DNA from: Anisus vortex
Taxonomy: Eukaryota; Mollusca; Gastropoda; Planorbidae
Reading direction: 5' to 3'
Assembly (NCBI GenBank): GCA_949126835.1
Contig: OX421509.1
Span: 14,601,279 to 14,665,278, forward strand
Length of the DNA stretch: 64,000 nt
Position numbers and translations under genes: made by a program. Positions 20,801 through 31,752 of the stretch are shown one piece after another. The notes below the pieces were generated by a model that saw nothing but the letters and a program-made list of their open reading frames with translations, had not been told where the DNA came from and searched no databases. How positions within the stretch are numbered: the first letter of the stretch is position 1; each line of letters opens with the position of its first letter.

Positions 20801-23319
20801 ACTTGTGACAACAAACTAATGTAGTGACAATGTCTGCTACTCACAGGTATGAAAACCAGAGGGATCAGCTGAGCCAGCAATCTTTTAATTTAGAACAACA
20901 GAACTACGCCATACAGAGTTTAAAAGATACAAAAACTACAGTAAGTTGTTTATCCTTAGTATCCTTAGTTAGGCAGCTTTCTTGGCATTTAAAATTCTCA
21001 CCTGGTTATGCCATAATAATGTTTAAGATATGAACAACAGTAGCACTAGTAACTTTATTATTTTATAAACTAACATGGGTATAGTTTGAATCAAGAAGGT
21101 TTTAATCAGAATCTGATATACAAATTGTACTAAATTATCGCTGTGTTATTGTAAGTGTTATGTATGTGTTATGGGGCACGGTAGCCGAGCGGAGGCACGT
21201 TCAACTGGTGATCCCAAGGTCCTGGGTTCGAATCCTGGTGGAGATCAGGATTTTTTTCCCAGGACGAGGTTGTCACTGAGTTTACCCAGCTCTGATGGGT
21301 ATCTGACATTAGTTGGGGTAAAGTAAAGAGGGCTGGGCTTTGTCCTGGCCACAGATCCCCTAGAATGCCGTGGCCACAGAAACTGGTCAACGCTGCTTCA
21401 CCAGCCCTATGGATCATTTTAGTCGGACTGGATTACCTTACTACCTTTTTTTTTTTGTGCAGGTGGATGCCATGAAAATAGGTGTTAAAGATTTTAAGAA
21501 AGCCTACAAACACGTCAACATAGACCACATAGAGGTAAGGGTTTGTTTTTTTAATCTCATGCGTTTTAAAATGAAAAACTAAAACATTCTTCTTCTTTTC
21601 AATTATCAACTCCCAGTGGAGCAAGGGCCCTTAGAGATTTTTTTTCCATGTCTTTCTGTCTTTCTCTCTTCTCTAAACACTTTCCATCTTTTCTTGTGAC
21701 AGCTGCACATTCTATTTCTACTTCTCTTTCTTTCACAGAACATGCAGGATGACCTGGAAGATCTCATGGAACAGGGCAGCGAGATCCAGGAAGCGATGAG
21801 CCGGAGCTACGGGATGCCCGAGCTGGACGACGATGAGCTCGAGGCCGAGCTAGACGCCCTTGGCGATGAGCTGCTGGATGAAGACTCCTCCTACCTGGAC
21901 GACGCTGTGGCTGCTCCCTCTGCACCCACGAGCGAGCCTGGAACTGAAAGCAACAGGGTGATTACTATTTACTGTGTCCTTGTGGGTCATCCTTATTGTG
22001 GGTCACCCTTATTGTGGGTCATCCTTATTGTGGGTCATCCTTATTGTGGGTCATCCTTATTGTGGGTCATCCTTATTGTGGGTCATCCTTATTGTGGGTC
22101 ATCCTTATTGTGGGTCATCCTTATTGTGGGTCATCCTTATTGTGGGTCACCCTTATTGTGGGTCATCCTTATTGTGGGTCATCCTTATTGTGGGTCACCC
22201 TTATTTAAGGTTTGTATGCCAGTTTGGAATAAGTATGGAAAATCTTATTTCATTTACATCATTCTTTTCCCCAATTTATGTTCCGTTATCTAGCTTTTGT
22301 CTTAAGCCATCAAACAGCTTAGGAAGGTAGTGAGCACAAACATATATATATATATATAATTAAAGTATCCCTTTAGAGCAAATTGATCCATGGGGCCGGT
22401 GAAGCAGCGATCACCAGTTTCTGTGGCCACTGCTTACTAGGGGGTTGTGTGGCCAGCATAGTGCCCAGTCGCCTTTACTTTAACCCCAACTGAAGTCAGG
22501 TGTCCATCAGAGCTGGGTAGACTTAGGGACCTGACGCCAGACCAGAGAACAAATTCTAAGCCTTCACCAGGATTCGAGCCCATAACCTTTGGTATGCCAG
22601 CCGAACGTGCTACTGCTCAGCCACCGTGCCCCCTACATATATAAACATAAACAAACTCATCGCAGTTATATATAAACATAAACAAACTCATCGCAGTTAT
22701 ATATAAACATAAACAAACTCATCGCAGTTATATATAAACATAAACAAACTCATCGCAGTTATATATAAACATAAACAAACTCATTGCAGTTATATATAAA
22801 CATAAACAAACTCATTGCAGTTATATATAAACATAAACAAACTCATCGCAGTTATATATAAACATAAACAATCTCATCGCAGTTATATTTAAACATAAAC
22901 AAACTCATTGCAGTTATATATAAACATAAACAAACTCATCGCAGTTATATATAAACATAAACAAACTCATTGCAGTTATATATAAACATTAACAAACTCA
23001 TCGCAGTTATATATTATAAACATAAACAAACTCATCGCAGTTATATATAAACATAAACAAACTCATCGCAGTTATATATTATAAACATAAACAAACTCAT
23101 CGCAGTTATATATTATAAACATAAACAAACTCATCGCAGTTATATATAAACATAAACAAACTCATCGCAGTTATATATAAACATAAACAAACTCATCGTA
23201 GTTATATATGTTGAAACTCTTCTTAGCACTTTTGTTTCGATCTTTTTTTTTTTTCATTGCAGAGTGACGTCCCGGTGGATGAATTTGGTTTACCGCAGAT
23301 TCCACAAAGTGCTAAATGA
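14869..23319 (+). CDS. CHMP5: CHMP5, ESCRT-III subunit (Vps60 family)
   Basis: Seven coding exons join in frame: 14869-14937, 19182-19286, 19990-20036, 20847-20940, 21463-21534, 21739-21957 and 23263-23319. All introns are GT-AG. The product is 220 residues, against about 219 in vertebrates. It starts [15 protein letters not shown] and continues with a basic coiled-coil helix (residues about 24-75, [17 protein letters not shown]), a Gln-rich helix (75-105), helices around 106-150, an acidic stretch ([20 protein letters not shown], about 155-175) and the C-terminal DEFGLPQIP. This is the Snf7-fold arrangement of CHMP5. The family acts late in multivesicular-body sorting at endosomes, where the C-terminal region binds LIP5/VTA1 to regulate the VPS4 ATPase. 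The gene is intact. Intron 1 is 4.2 kb and repeat-filled. Confidence 0.97.
15598..17035. mobile_element. 1.4-kb non-autonomous DNA transposon, copy 1 (4-bp TSD)
   Basis: The ends are ggcaggtttcaca on the left and tgtgaaacctgcc on the right, flanked by ctat (15594-15597 and 17036-17039). It is AT-rich with no open frame. A second copy lies at 17549-18965 in the same orientation and shares landmarks such as tcgggaaattcc, aaacgtgg and tggtggccattttgtgaaac. It lies in CHMP5 intron 1. Confidence 0.8.
17425..19020 (+). mobile_element. LINE 3' tail split by the copy 2 element
   Basis: The left part (17425-17548) has gggcatggaatgggttgcct and the tail word accacggatgagcgtagga. The right part (18966-19020) continues aggatgcaataatcttcttt. 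The uninterrupted tail is seen at 39113-39170, which shows exactly where the 1.4-kb element inserted. Confidence 0.75.
17549..18965. mobile_element. 1.4-kb non-autonomous DNA transposon, copy 2 (4-bp TSD)
   Basis: It has the same ends as copy 1 (ggcaggtttcaca and tgtgaaacctgcc). It is flanked by agga at 17545-17548 and 18966-18969, and the empty site is visible in the LINE tail it interrupts. A 4-bp duplication argues against hAT and mariner; Chapaev, Sola and Ginger groups make 4-bp duplications. Confidence 0.82.
19409..19485 (+). repeat. tRNA-like sequence, probably a SINE head relic
   Basis: An A-box-like TTAGCTGAGTG and a B-box-like GTTTGATTC are spaced as in a tRNA, but no acceptor stem pairs. 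It lies in CHMP5 intron 2. Confidence 0.35.
20055..20270. repeat. 28-bp tandem array in CHMP5 intron 3
   Basis: About 7.7 copies of a unit reading acagaatacattcatacaca plus tgtattat, with point changes. It starts within 20 bases of the exon 3 donor. Confidence 0.9.
21173..21431 (+). repeat. SINE family 1 in CHMP5 intron 4
   Basis: It begins ggggcacggtagccgagcgg, has the B box GGGTTCGAATCC, and ends just upstream of the exon 5 polypyrimidine tract (acceptor at 21462). Confidence 0.9.
21982..22205. repeat. 16-bp tandem array beside the CHMP5 exon 6 donor
   Basis: About 14 copies of gggtcatccttattgt, some with gtcaccc. The array starts 24 bases after the donor at 21958. Confidence 0.95.
22381..22633 (-). 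repeat. SINE family 1, inverted, in CHMP5 intron 6
   Basis: Reverse complement of the family 1 body: it runs from gatccatggggccggtgaagc to ctcagccaccgtgcccc. Confidence 0.88.
22640..23208. repeat. 31-bp tandem array in CHMP5 intron 6
   Basis: About 18 copies of a unit containing ataaacataaacaaactcat and cgcagttatat, with a few length variants (tatattataaac). Each copy carries an acceptor-like ctcatcgcag or ctcattgcag. The array ends 55 bases before exon 7. Confidence 0.95.
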
Positions 23320-23875
23320 GGATTGCTCCCCCCCCCTCCCCTTGTATCATCATCCCGGCTTAAACATTTAAAATTTTCATTTCAGTTTTGTTTGGCTTAA
23401 TCATGGCATCTTCATTTGAATTTTTTTTTATATCAAAGACCTCAACAATAGCCTTCTATATATTTGTATACCTGCTGTCATTTATTTTTGTGTACATTTA
23501 TTTTGACACTGTCGTTAGTCACACACTAGCTGTGGTTGAAAGTCTATAATTGTATTATATACATATATGATTTGTTGTGTTTTTTTTTCTTAAACCATTG
23601 CTAATTTTATATGAATCTGTTCATAAAAAAAAAGCCTCAGAAAGAGTTTATACTATACAATTGTGGACTAATGCAGAATTTGTTTAAAAGTCTTTTTTTG
23701 CCAATAACTTGATATGAAAGAAAAAATGTATTTTATTTTATACTTTATTCATGTTAGTTTAGGGCCTCACGAAAAAATTGATTCCCATTTTCTGGAAGTA
23801 TTTGCATCCTGGCAAATATACGCACCCAAACGGTTACTGATAATTTGAAAAAAATTTGGAATTGTTTATCATTTC

Positions 23876-23881
23876 AATAAA
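23876..23881 (+). terminator. Likely CHMP5 poly(A) signal
   Basis: A canonical aataaa lies about 560 bases after the stop codon, after an AT-rich 3' UTR. No other clear hexamer lies between the stop and this site. Confidence 0.6.
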
Positions 23882-23899
23882 CATTAAACTTTTTTACTA

Positions 23900-25560
23900 C
23901 ATAATCTGTACTTGATCGGTTCTGCAAAGGGGAAAATCCTCACTTCTGCTACTGTTGTAAGTAAACATGTAAATGAAACATTGTGGGGAAAGGGGGGTGG
24001 CGGTATAATATGAAGAGGTCAAGCCTTGCATAAATTATGATAGCAATACCACCGAGTAGCAGGTTAGTACTGTACCTGGATTTGGCGAAAACTAGATCCC
24101 AGTACTTGGGTTCTGTACTTGGTAGAAAATCGTCTATTCAGTAATTTCCTAATTAATGTTGTAAATTATATTTCAAAATAGTACACCAGTCTTTAAGTTC
24201 TACAAACTTCTTCTTCATTCAAATGTAAGTGTTATTGATGAAATAAGCACATGTGATTAACCTTTTACTTTTACGTAATATTTTCTTGGTTCTGATAATT
24301 TAAATTTTAAATAATTTACATAAATTATGAATAAATATAAAAATTAGGACTGTGTTTTGAGTGTATTTGATAATTATTTGTAACATTCAAAAGTAACAAT
24401 TGATTGAACAGGCTGCTGTGAGAAATTGTGTCATAAATGATAAACATCTAGCTCTGTTAACATTTTTTTTTTAGTCTTTGTCATTAAACTATAGTTGAAT
24501 GTCTGCAAAGGGCGGCCTGTGTTTGTAGCCCACTGCATCTATATTTAGCCCACTACAGGTATAAAGCAGAAACAAAGGGAACCTAATTAGTAGTTCACCT
24601 TCAAAAGGTGCCAGGTCACTTCATATGTAATAATGAGTTATTTCCACTATCTTGAAGAATATGTTTTTATTTATATGCTTATTATTAGTGTAACTTCCAA
24701 GAAGTTCTAAGTACTCTAATTGGAAATATCAAAAGATGCTAAGCTGTAAAGAAGTTTATTTCTATAAAAATCATTTTCTGTTGACTTAACGCCTACTGCA
24801 AATGGACTACTTAAAAAGAGTGCCCACAAAAAAATATAACATAGCCACCAAACGGGAGTACCGCACTCCAGCCTCTTTTGTGCCATCATGGTCAAGAATG
24901 ATAAAAAAAACGCACCTTCTAAAATTTCCTAACAAATCTCAAAGATGAAAAAATATTCTGAATGATATTAAACCGTGAGAAAGATGTTAAATGAATTGAT
25001 AGTAAAAGATAAAACTTTGAATAAAATTCCAATATCAAAGTCCAATTGTATGTGTTTTAGTTATTTATAATTTTCTTTATCATTTATTTGTATGTTCTTG
25101 TTATGTAAGTAAACATATCATTCACTCAGTAGGCCTATTATCTTGTTCTAGCTACAAATTTCCGTTATAAAAAAAAAACACTATTTTATAATATGAAAAA
25201 AACATTAATACATTCTGTCCTATCTCTACTTATCTACTTATTAATATCTTCTCTGCATTTTCAATAATTTATCAATTTGTCTTTGTTTTAACTAAAATTT
25301 TTCAGTCTTCTAAACAAAACTTCAGATGCATTTTTCTCAAAACTGTAGTCTGATGTCACAGAACAAGATAAAAATAAAGGGAAGGGAATTTCTAAACATT
25401 GCTTCTAAACTTCTGACCATGTACCGAGTAAAAAAGAAACTTCATTGTCTGATGTTTACCCACAAGCAGTTTATTTACAGGGTAGTTGTATATTACAAGG
25501 TAGTAAAAAAACATTAATTGTAAACAGAGTTCAATAATAATAGGCTTTCTGCAGGGTTAA
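23900..25560. other. Intergenic AT-rich DNA
   Basis: No conserved exon, repeat family or tandem array was recognised. The open stretches are short and unsupported. Confidence 0.4.
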
Positions 25561-25565
25561 CACGC

Positions 25566-27575
25566 TGGCTTTACAAGCTGTGATGTTCTAACAGACTGGG
25601 TTTGCTGTGGTGTTCTAACAGACTGGGTTTGCTGTGATGTTCTAACAGACTGGGTTTGCTGTGATGTACTAACAGACTGGGTTTGCTGTGATGTTCTAAC
25701 AGACTGGGTTTGCTGTGGTGTTCTAACAGACTCGGTTTGCTTTGATGTTCTAACAGACTCGGTTTGCTGTGATGTTCTAACAGACTGGGTTTGCTGTGAT
25801 GTTCTAACAGACTGGGTTTGCTGTGATGTACTAACAGACTGGGTTTGCTGTGATGTTCTAACAGACTGGGTTTGCTGTGATGTTCTAACAGACTGGGTTT
25901 GCTGTGATGTTCTAACAGACTGGGTTTGCTGTGATGTACTAACAGACTGGGTTTGCTGTGATGTTCTAACAGACTGGGTTTGCTGTGGTGTTCTAACAGA
26001 CTGGGTTTGCTGTGGTGTTCTAACAGACTCGGTTTGCTGTGATGTTCTAACAAACTCGGTTTGCTGTGATGTACTAACAGACTGGGTTTGCTGTGATGTT
26101 CTAACAGACTGGGTTTGCTGTGGTGTTCTAACAGACTGGGTTTGCTGTGATGTTCTAACAGACTGGGTTTGCTGTGATGTTCTAACAGACTGGGTTTGCT
26201 GTGGTGTTCTAACAGACTGGGTTTGCTGTGGTGTTCTAACAGACTGGGTTTGCTGTGGTGTTCTAACAGACTGGGTTTGCTGTGATGTTCTAACAGACTG
26301 GGTTTGCTGTGATGTTCTAACAGACTGGGTTTGCTGTGATGTTCTAACAGACTGGGTTTGCTGTGATGTACTAACAGACTGGGTTTGCTGTGATGTTCTA
26401 ACAGACAGGGTTTGCTGTGATGTTCTAACAGACTGGGTTTGCTGTGATGTTCTAACAGACTGGGTTCGCTGTGGTGTTCTAACAGACTGGGTTTGCTGTG
26501 GTGTTCTAACAGACTCGGTTTGCTGTGATGTTCTAACAGACTCGGTTTGCAGTGATGTACTAACAGACTGGGTTTGCTGTGATGTTCTAACAGACTGGGT
26601 TTGCTGTGATGTTCTAACAGACTGGGTTTGCTGTGATGTTCTAACAGACTGGGTTTGCTGTGATGTTCTAACAGACTGGGTTTGCTGTGGTGTTCTAACA
26701 GACTGGGTTTGCTGTGGTGTTCTAACAGACTGGGTTTGCTGTGGTGTTCTAACAGACTGGGTTTGCTGTGATGTTCTAACAGACTGGGTTTGCTGTGATG
26801 TTCTAACAGACTGGGTTTGCTGTGATGTTCTAACAGACTGGGTTTGCTGTGATGTACTAACAGACTGGGTTTGCTGTGATGTTCTAACAGACTTGGTTTG
26901 CTGTGATGTTCTAACAGACTGGGTTTGCTGTGATGTTCTAACAGACTTGGTTTGCTGTGATGTTCTAACAGACTGGGTTTGCTGTGATGTTCTAACAGAT
27001 TGGGTTTGCTGTGATGTACTAACAGACTTGGTTTGCTGTGGTGTACTAACAGACTGAGTTTGCAGTAATGTTCTAATAGACTGGGTTTGCTGTGATGTAC
27101 TAACAGACTGGGTTTGCTGTGATGTTCTAACAGACTGGGTTTGCTGTGGTGTTCTAACAGACTGGGTTTGCTGTGGTGTTCTAACAGACTCGGTTTGCTG
27201 TGATGTTCTAACAGACTCGGTTTGCTGTGATGTACTAACAGACTGGGTTTGCTGTGATGTTCTAACAGACTGGGTTTGCTGTGATGTTCTAACAGACTGG
27301 GTTTGCTGTGATGTTCTAACAGACTGGGTTTGCTGTGATGTTCTAACAGACTGGGTTTGCTGTGGTGTTCTAACAGACTGGGTTTGCTGTGGTGTTCTAA
27401 CAGACTGGGTTTGCTGTGGTGTTCTAACAGACTGGGTTTGCTGTGATGTTCTAACAGACTGGGTTTGCTGTGATGTTCTAACAGACTGGGTTTGCTGTGA
27501 TGTTCTAACAGACTGGGTTTGCTGTGATGTTCTAACAGACTGGGTTTGCTGTGATGATCTAACAGACAGTCTTTG
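25566..27575 (-). repeat. 27-bp minisatellite, about 74 copies
   Basis: The + strand unit is actgggtttgctgtgatgtt plus ctaacag. Because 27 is nine codons, the - strand stays open for 673 codons, giving a Thr/Ser/Gln/Val-rich nine-residue repeat (SVRTSQQTQ). There is no signal peptide, no unique flanking domain and no splice context. Another frame is also open. Variants (gtggtg, ctcgg, gtacta) recur in blocks, and triple gtggtg runs at about 26204, 26690 and 27365 are spaced by multiples of 27. I treat it as a satellite; a repetitive secreted or structural protein is not excluded. Confidence 0.85.
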
Positions 27576-27579
27576 CATA

Positions 27580-28895
27580 AAATTGTGCTAGCTGTGCTGT
27601 TATAATATTAACCCTTACAGTCCCGGGCACGTATATAGCGGAACTGAAGGCAGCATAGATAGAAGTAGGTCGGTACGGGAAGGGTTAACAGTACTTAAAT
27701 TGAATTGCAACAGGAGACGTACTACAAGATTCTCCTCTAGATATTTCAAATTTAGATTTTTTAGCCTTGATCAATTTTAACCATAAAGTTGAATCCTAAA
27801 GGGTTCAAAATTGACATCCGGGAAAACTTATGATAAAAATTCGGCAAATGAGGTAACTTTCTATTACAATTAGCATAGATTATTAAATTGAGAATTCTCC
27901 AGCTTTTTGTTGCCTCTTTACCTTTATATTTTTGATACATTTTTTTAAATTATAAGCTAAGCATAGCCTACCTACACAATGAACAGACATGTTTAAATTA
28001 AACCCTTCGGAGACGCTTATAAAAAAAATGTAAATATATGTCAATGTACTAAGGTGCAAAACTGACTTGTGTTTACTTTGGGTAAATTTTAAGGTCTTCA
28101 AAAAAATTCATTTATTTCATTTGTTTGTGTATAAATTCTGCATAGTAATAGTAGGCCTATAGTTTCCAAAGAGACCATATTCTTGTGTTTGTAGTTTGTA
28201 TGTTATAGAGTTAATTAGTATTGTATGTTCACCAAGGATATATTCTTGTGTTTGTATCATATAGAGTCAGTATTGTATGTTCACCAAACATTCTTGTGTT
28301 AGTACGACACAGAGTAAGTTTTGATAAAAAAAAAAGTTTTTGTCCTTATGTTAGGCCTAATACTGTTTTTTCGTGGGGTATGCCAAACAAGGGCTGGAGA
28401 ACCGGTGACCTAATTTTTGTATATGGGAGATTACTCAATTAATTTGTATAACATATTCAATACTGGCAAGTATCGAGTTAAATATTTAACAACGGAATCG
28501 ATACTGATGCAAAATTTATTCACGCATTCATTCACAGGTGTGTGTTTGCGCTGTATATTAAGCTTAGTCCTACATAATAAAAATAAATGTGTGTATTGAC
28601 AAAGTTATTGTTTACAATAATTGATAACAGACTCTGTCCTGGTGTGAACGAGATAAACAAATGGTAAGACTTTTGCTTACATTTTCATTTTTATCTGTAG
28701 ACTAGCCGCTACCTATTTGAAATCTTAATTTTACTAGTTGTCAAGTAAAGATGTTCGTGTGAATTTTGTGAAATATCGTAGCCGCAGCGAAAACATCAGT
28801 CAAACAATTGCGATATTACATTATTTCTTCTATGTATTATAATAAAAAGTTGAACATTAAAAAGAAATGCAATGAGCTATATATTTTAATCTGTA
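27580..28895. other. Intergenic AT-rich DNA
   Basis: No gene is recognised. A donor-like site (caaatg|gtaaga near 28663) could end a non-coding first exon of the downstream transporter, but there is no independent support. Several short degenerate repeats of attcttgtgtt...tgtatgttcacc occur at 28170-28300. Confidence 0.3.
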
Positions 28896-28896
28896 T

Positions 28897-29060
28897 CAGT
28901 GGCGTAGCTAAGGGAGGGGGAGGGGGGGTCTAAATTCGAAAGTCCCCCCGGGTCCCTACTTGAGGGAGGCCCCCAAAGGAGTGTATTTATTTATTTTTTC
29001 TTATGTCATAATATCGAATGTCAGAATGCAGGGGCCAGGTCCCTCGAGAGAAAAAAAAAA
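28897..29060 (+). repeat. CAGTGGCGTAGC-type MITE end
   Basis: It starts cagtggcgtagctaaggg followed by G-rich sequence. A second end of this type is at 30437 (cagtggcgtagctaggct), and an opposite end (tacgccactg) is at about 48319. Confidence 0.55.
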
Positions 29061-29083
29061 GGTGCCGGTACGAGATCTTTTTA

Positions 29084-29800
29084 CGGAGTGATTATACGGC
29101 GGATCCGCCGTATAACGCTCAGCGTTATTCGGCGGATTTTTGCGTGAACTCCTGACCTATATTATACATAATTGTTTATCTGGTCCTATATGCTTAATTA
29201 CTATTTTTTCGTACTATATAGAACAAGGTTTGTTGGCCCAATGGTTAGTAGCTTGCGCTGTCAACAGGGGTGACGCAGGTTCAAATCCAGCCAGCTGCGC
29301 CAATTTTTTTTTTAGTATTATAAAAAATACACCGTAATCACTCCGTTCAATTATAGTAAAACGATACATATTTTTTAGTTAAATTCGTGATTTTTTTGTA
29401 AGTAACCATTTGTCATTGTTTATAATTAATTCAAACATAAAGGTTACCCTATTACTATGGCCTATGTCTCTTAATCACAATTAGAAATTGATTTTACGGT
29501 TAGGCCCGGTTAGGGTTAGGACTTAGCTAGGAATATGATCCTAATTAAAAGCCTATAGAGTCACTATAGACTATAGAATAGAATATAAAGTTTTAAGTCA
29601 TAAGTATAGCCTAACTCTCACAATTTTTAGTAAATTCGGTATTATACACTTTCGGCTGTTTGAATAACGCTTCCCAAAAATTAGTGCTTCGCGTTGTAGG
29701 CAGTGGAAAAGATCCTGTATAATATAGGTCACGAGTTCACGCAAAAATCCGCCGTATAACGCTAGGCGTTATACGGCGGATCCGCCTTATAACGCCTCCC
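29084..29800. mobile_element. 717-bp TIR element with 9-10-bp target duplication
   Basis: The inverted ends are about 85 bp long and internally palindromic (cggcggatccgccg, aacgct..agcgtt). They match from tatacggcggatccgccg through gcgtgaactc and tataatatag. The flanks are atcttttta (29075-29083) and atctttttta (29801-29810). Long inverted ends with a 9-bp class duplication suggest a Mutator-like non-autonomous element. It carries an internal tRNA-like segment (A box TGGCCCAATGG, B box GTTCAAATC, about 29232-29300). Confidence 0.7.
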
Positions 29801-29844
29801 ATCTTTTTTATGGGCCCCCCTCCCAATTTTTTTTTTAACACGAG

Positions 29845-29965
29845 TAATAGCTAGATGATTTATTTGTATTACATACGTTTGAAAAATCGGGAATCTTTTT
29901 AAAAAGTCTGTGGTCCATTTTGTGAAACTGTCATAAGTGTTGCCATTTACCATTAGAGTGTAATA
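29845..29965. repeat. Dispersed repeat, also at about 11905-12025
   Basis: Both places share gatgatttatttg, attacatacgttt, tctgtgg and ccattttatgaaactg-like words in the same order. Family unknown. Confidence 0.6.
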
Positions 29966-29980
29966 ATTTCAAACACAGTA

Positions 29981-30133
29981 TTAATGGGCCGTATTGCTGC
30001 TGAGAGTTAACACCCTTGCCCCTTATACAAGTCAATATTTTATGACTGACTTGTAAATTACAAGTCAGTCATAAAATATTGACTTGTATAAGAGGCAAGG
30101 GTGTTAACTCTCAGCAGCAATACGGCCCATTAA
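29981..30133. repeat. 153-bp near-perfect palindrome
   Basis: The two 76-base arms are centred at 30057 (gacttgtaa|a|ttacaagtc) and differ at one position (gccccttat versus ataagaggc). The outer ends are ttaatgggcc and ggcccattaa. TTAA at both ends could be a piggyBac/Kolobok-type duplication around a fold-back MITE. Confidence 0.9.
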
Positions 30134-30436
30134 AATCAGACAATGAATGTTTAAGTGATGAAATTTGAGTATCACAGACAAAGTATGAGAAACTGAAGCT
30201 GAATGAATGTCTGCTTTTATATTCAAACAGTCATGGCCATATTCTTGTCTACCAAATTGTACACAATTGATATCAAATTAAAGGGCATATATAGGGCAAT
30301 AAATGTATAGATAAATTAGTTAACAAGTGCTTGTTATTATTTTTTATAACACATTTTTGATTAAACTGGATATTCTAAGATAGGTAGGCAAATGTAGTTA
30401 TTACATCTGCCCCCATCCCAAACCATATCTCTCAAC

Positions 30437-31750
30437 AGTGGCGTAGCTAGGCTCATCTGCGCCCGGGGACATGACTCAAAGTCTGCGCCCCTTCTGGGAC
30501 CGACAGATTCTGGGGGCTCAATGAGCCCCCAAGAAAATTTTGGAATTTTACGGTTTACATGGTTTATTTTCGAAGCATCTGGTTTTTTAATGAAATAGAA
30601 TATGGATTAATAATTCTCTATACGATTGTAAACAATTTATTTGAAAACAAAAATATATACTTTACTCAGGGCCGTATTTAGGATTGTGGGGGGCTTTGTT
30701 ACCAAATTTATGTGGGGGGCCCTTCTGGCCTCGCGCCTGCCTTCCGACATTGCTGTGTTAGCCTATGTACATTGAAGCTGATGCTGAATGATAGCCAGTA
30801 ACTCACTCTGCCTGACGTAGACTGCCAATTGGTCGAACAAATTGGCATTTCACTTCATTTTATTTTCAGTTGCTCGTTTGAACACTCATACATGGACATG
30901 TAGGCCTAAATTGTGTCAGTTAATAATCATATGCGATTTCTCATTCACAGTATTTGTTGCAGTATTTTCTAGTTGAGTTCAGTCTCTATCTGACTGTTTC
31001 TGACAGTTACATGCCCCTAACAGTTTTTATAATCCCTTCTTTTCTGAGTCTTCATTACTGGTGTTTTTTTTAAATTTCTGTTTTTTTCATATTTGTGTGT
31101 GTGTGTGTTTTTTTTTGTCTTTTAAATATTAATTAATTAATTTTTTTAATTGCATTAATCGTGCAGTGATTTCATTCAATACTTGTTTAGCCTACCCATA
31201 ATTGATATCATTCATCACAAACAGTAGAAGACAGGTAGTTTATGTGATCACTTCCTCGATTACCTTGTTTTGCAATGTGTTCAGCTAGAAAATCATCAAA
31301 TTTTGCTATCAACTCCAGAATACCAAGAAAATTACTATTTATGGCCGAACTAAAAGTTTGATTGCTTCCTCTGAATGTACTTTCACTTATGTACTTAATT
31401 GTATTGACAAGTAGCTTGAATACATTTCTCCAGTATGTGACTGCAGTTGACAACTGGTCCTTGATGTCAGACTCAACGCTAACCAACTAGGCAGCTCTAC
31501 GGACAGATGCCAACAAGCTTCCGCGTGACGCGTTGATCGTTCATACCCAGTCAACCTTGCACTAGCAAAATACCAGTCATCGAAACCACCATGTGACAGT
31601 GGCAAGTTAAGCTTTAAGAAACATTGACGTTCAAACCGAAAGTAGGAAGTACGGAGCAGTATCCAGCATCCACGTAAAAAAATTGCGAAAGCAAATAGGT
31701 CACGTTTCGCACGACACAATTCAGCCACGAGTCGTCACATAAGTTTACAA
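30437..31750. other. Field of MITE fragments
   Basis: It contains cagtggcgtagctagg (30437) and cagggccgtatttaggattg (30668), both typical MITE ends, then AT-rich DNA with a (GT)n run near 31095. A - strand open stretch at 31387-31728 shows no known domain. Confidence 0.45.
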
Positions 31751-31752
31751 CA

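Noticed and set aside
25557..27578. A 673-codon - strand open frame as a protein gene
   Set aside because: The frame is a by-product of a 27-bp unit (nine codons). There is no unique domain, signal peptide or splice context, and a second frame is open too.
29225..29305. A functional tRNA gene
   Set aside because: A and B boxes are present but the acceptor stem does not pair, and the sequence is embedded in a TIR element.
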